Assembly: GCA_947259335.1 (NCBI GenBank)
Contig: CAMYMQ010000405.1
Coordinates: 1-44,190, forward strand
DNA: 44,190 nt
Direction of reading: 5' to 3'
Source of the DNA: an uncultured Alphaproteobacteria bacterium
GTDB lineage: Bacteria; Pseudomonadota; Alphaproteobacteria; Bin65
This document shows positions 43,574-44,190 of this stretch, piece after piece. The notes beneath the pieces are model-generated. The model had not been told where the DNA came from, did no database searches, and worked only from the letters and a program-made list of their open reading frames with translations. Position numbers and translations under genes: made by a program. Position 1 is the first letter of the stretch. The number at the start of each line of letters is the position of its first letter.

Positions 43574-44190
43574 GTGACCGAGACGCTGGCGGCGCTGATC
43601 CCGGTGTTCCTGCTGATCGCGCTCGGCGCGGCGCTCAAGCGGGCCCGGTTCGCGCCTGACGCGTTCTGGTCCGGCGCCGACCGGCTGACGTACTACGTTT
43701 TCTTCCCGGCGCTCCTGTTCCGCAGCCTGGCGGGAGCCTCGCTGGCGGACCTGCCGGCCGGGGACGCGATCTTCGCCGCCGTCGTCAGCATCCTCGCGGT
43801 CACGCTGCTGACCTTCACCGTCCGGCGGATGCTCCGGACCCGGCCGGCCGCCTTCACCTCGATCCTCCAGGGCTCGATCCGGCCCAACACCTATATCGCG
43901 CTCGCGGCGGCCGTCGCGCTCTACGAAGAGGCCGGGCTGTCGGCCTTCGCCATCGGGGTGCTGGCCTTCGTGCCGCTGGTGAACCTGATCAGCGTGCTGG
44001 CGCTGGCCCGCTGGGGCCGGGGCGGCGCGCGGAAGGTCGGCGGTCTGCGCGCGACCCTGTTCCAGGTGGTCACCAATCCGCTGATCCTGGCCTGCGCGCT
44101 CGGCCTGCTGGCCAACGCCTATCTGGGCGAACTGCCGGCGCCGGTCGACGAGACCCTGGCCCTGCTCGGCCGCGCCGCCCTGCCGCTGGG
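43574..44190 (+). CDS. AEC-family (auxin efflux carrier-like) transporter, 3' truncated
   Basis: The frame from GTG 43574 stays open to the end of the window (205 codons visible). The product is strongly hydrophobic with helices at about residues 5-22, 37-55, 62-82, 95-115, 120-145 and onward. TETLAALIPVFLLIALGAALKR at the start, LTYYVFFPALLFRSLAG, and QGSIRPNTYIALAAA are typical of the AEC/malonate-permease family of inner-membrane carriers. Such carriers export or import carboxylates; the substrate is unknown. It begins 52 bases after ruvX, same strand. Confidence 0.85.
   Translation, partial: MTETLAALIPVFLLIALGAALKRARFAPDAFWSGADRLTYYVFFPALLFRSLAGASLADLPAGDAIFAAVVSILAVTLLTFTVRRMLRTRPAAFTSILQGSIRPNTYIALAAAVALYEEAGLSAFAIGVLAFVPLVNLISVLALARWGRGGARKVGGLRATLFQVVTNPLILACALGLLANAYLGELPAPVDETLALLGRAALPL

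Overview
The window looks like chromosomal DNA of a GC-rich alphaproteobacterium, possibly of the Rhodospirillales type; this is inferred from gene content and codon bias, not from a marker phylogeny. Supporting signs are GC-ending codons throughout, a ruvX-gatC-gatA-gatB neighbourhood, and CtrA-type TTAA-N7-TTAA sites in a promoter region. The first and last genes run off the window.

Layout. 1-5.1 kb: the end of a hypothetical operon (truncated protein plus putative lipoprotein), a GlcG/HbpS-type protein, an isocitrate lyase/PEP mutase superfamily protein, and an unusual single polypeptide joining a flavin monooxygenase to an HSL-type esterase. 5.2-11.9 kb (minus strand): acyl-CoA ligase, alpha/beta hydrolase, small membrane protein, AlgI-like MBOAT acyltransferase and two exported SGNH proteins. 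The last four look like a polysaccharide O-acylation module. 11.9-12.2 kb: an AT-rich divergent promoter region with two CtrA-like sites. 12.2-25 kb (plus strand): a Pel-type exopolysaccharide operon in the order NDP-sugar epimerase, PelA hydrolase (GH114), PelA deacetylase, TPR protein (PelB-like), PelD, PelE, PelF, PelG.

The Pel-type operon is the highlight. PelA is split into two genes. PelB lacks room for a beta-barrel and no PelC is present. PelD carries two tandem degenerate GGDEF-like domains. The divergent O-acylation module suggests that the polymer may be O-acetylated as well as de-N-acetylated. A working model: the epimerase makes the UDP-HexNAc precursor, PelF polymerises it under c-di-GMP control through PelD, PelG and PelE move it across the inner membrane, and the PelA parts, the SGNH proteins and the MBOAT modify it in the periplasm.

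25-27 kb: a CBS-CBS-BON protein behind an FNR/FixK-like box, and a convergent L,D-transpeptidase. 27-33.6 kb: a LysR regulator divergent from a catabolic operon (xanthine-dehydrogenase-family large subunit, DapA-family lyase, methylmalonate-semialdehyde-type dehydrogenase, 3-hydroxyanthranilate 3,4-dioxygenase) of unassigned pathway. 33.6-35.7 kb: tRNA-Ser(GCU) with its promoter, small conserved hypotheticals and a YfcG-like GST. 35.7-38.3 kb: a carbamoyltransferase and an AT-rich FRG-domain gene that looks acquired. 38.3-44.2 kb: the GatCAB amidotransferase genes with a GNAT gene, repeat elements, RuvX, and the start of an AEC-family transporter.
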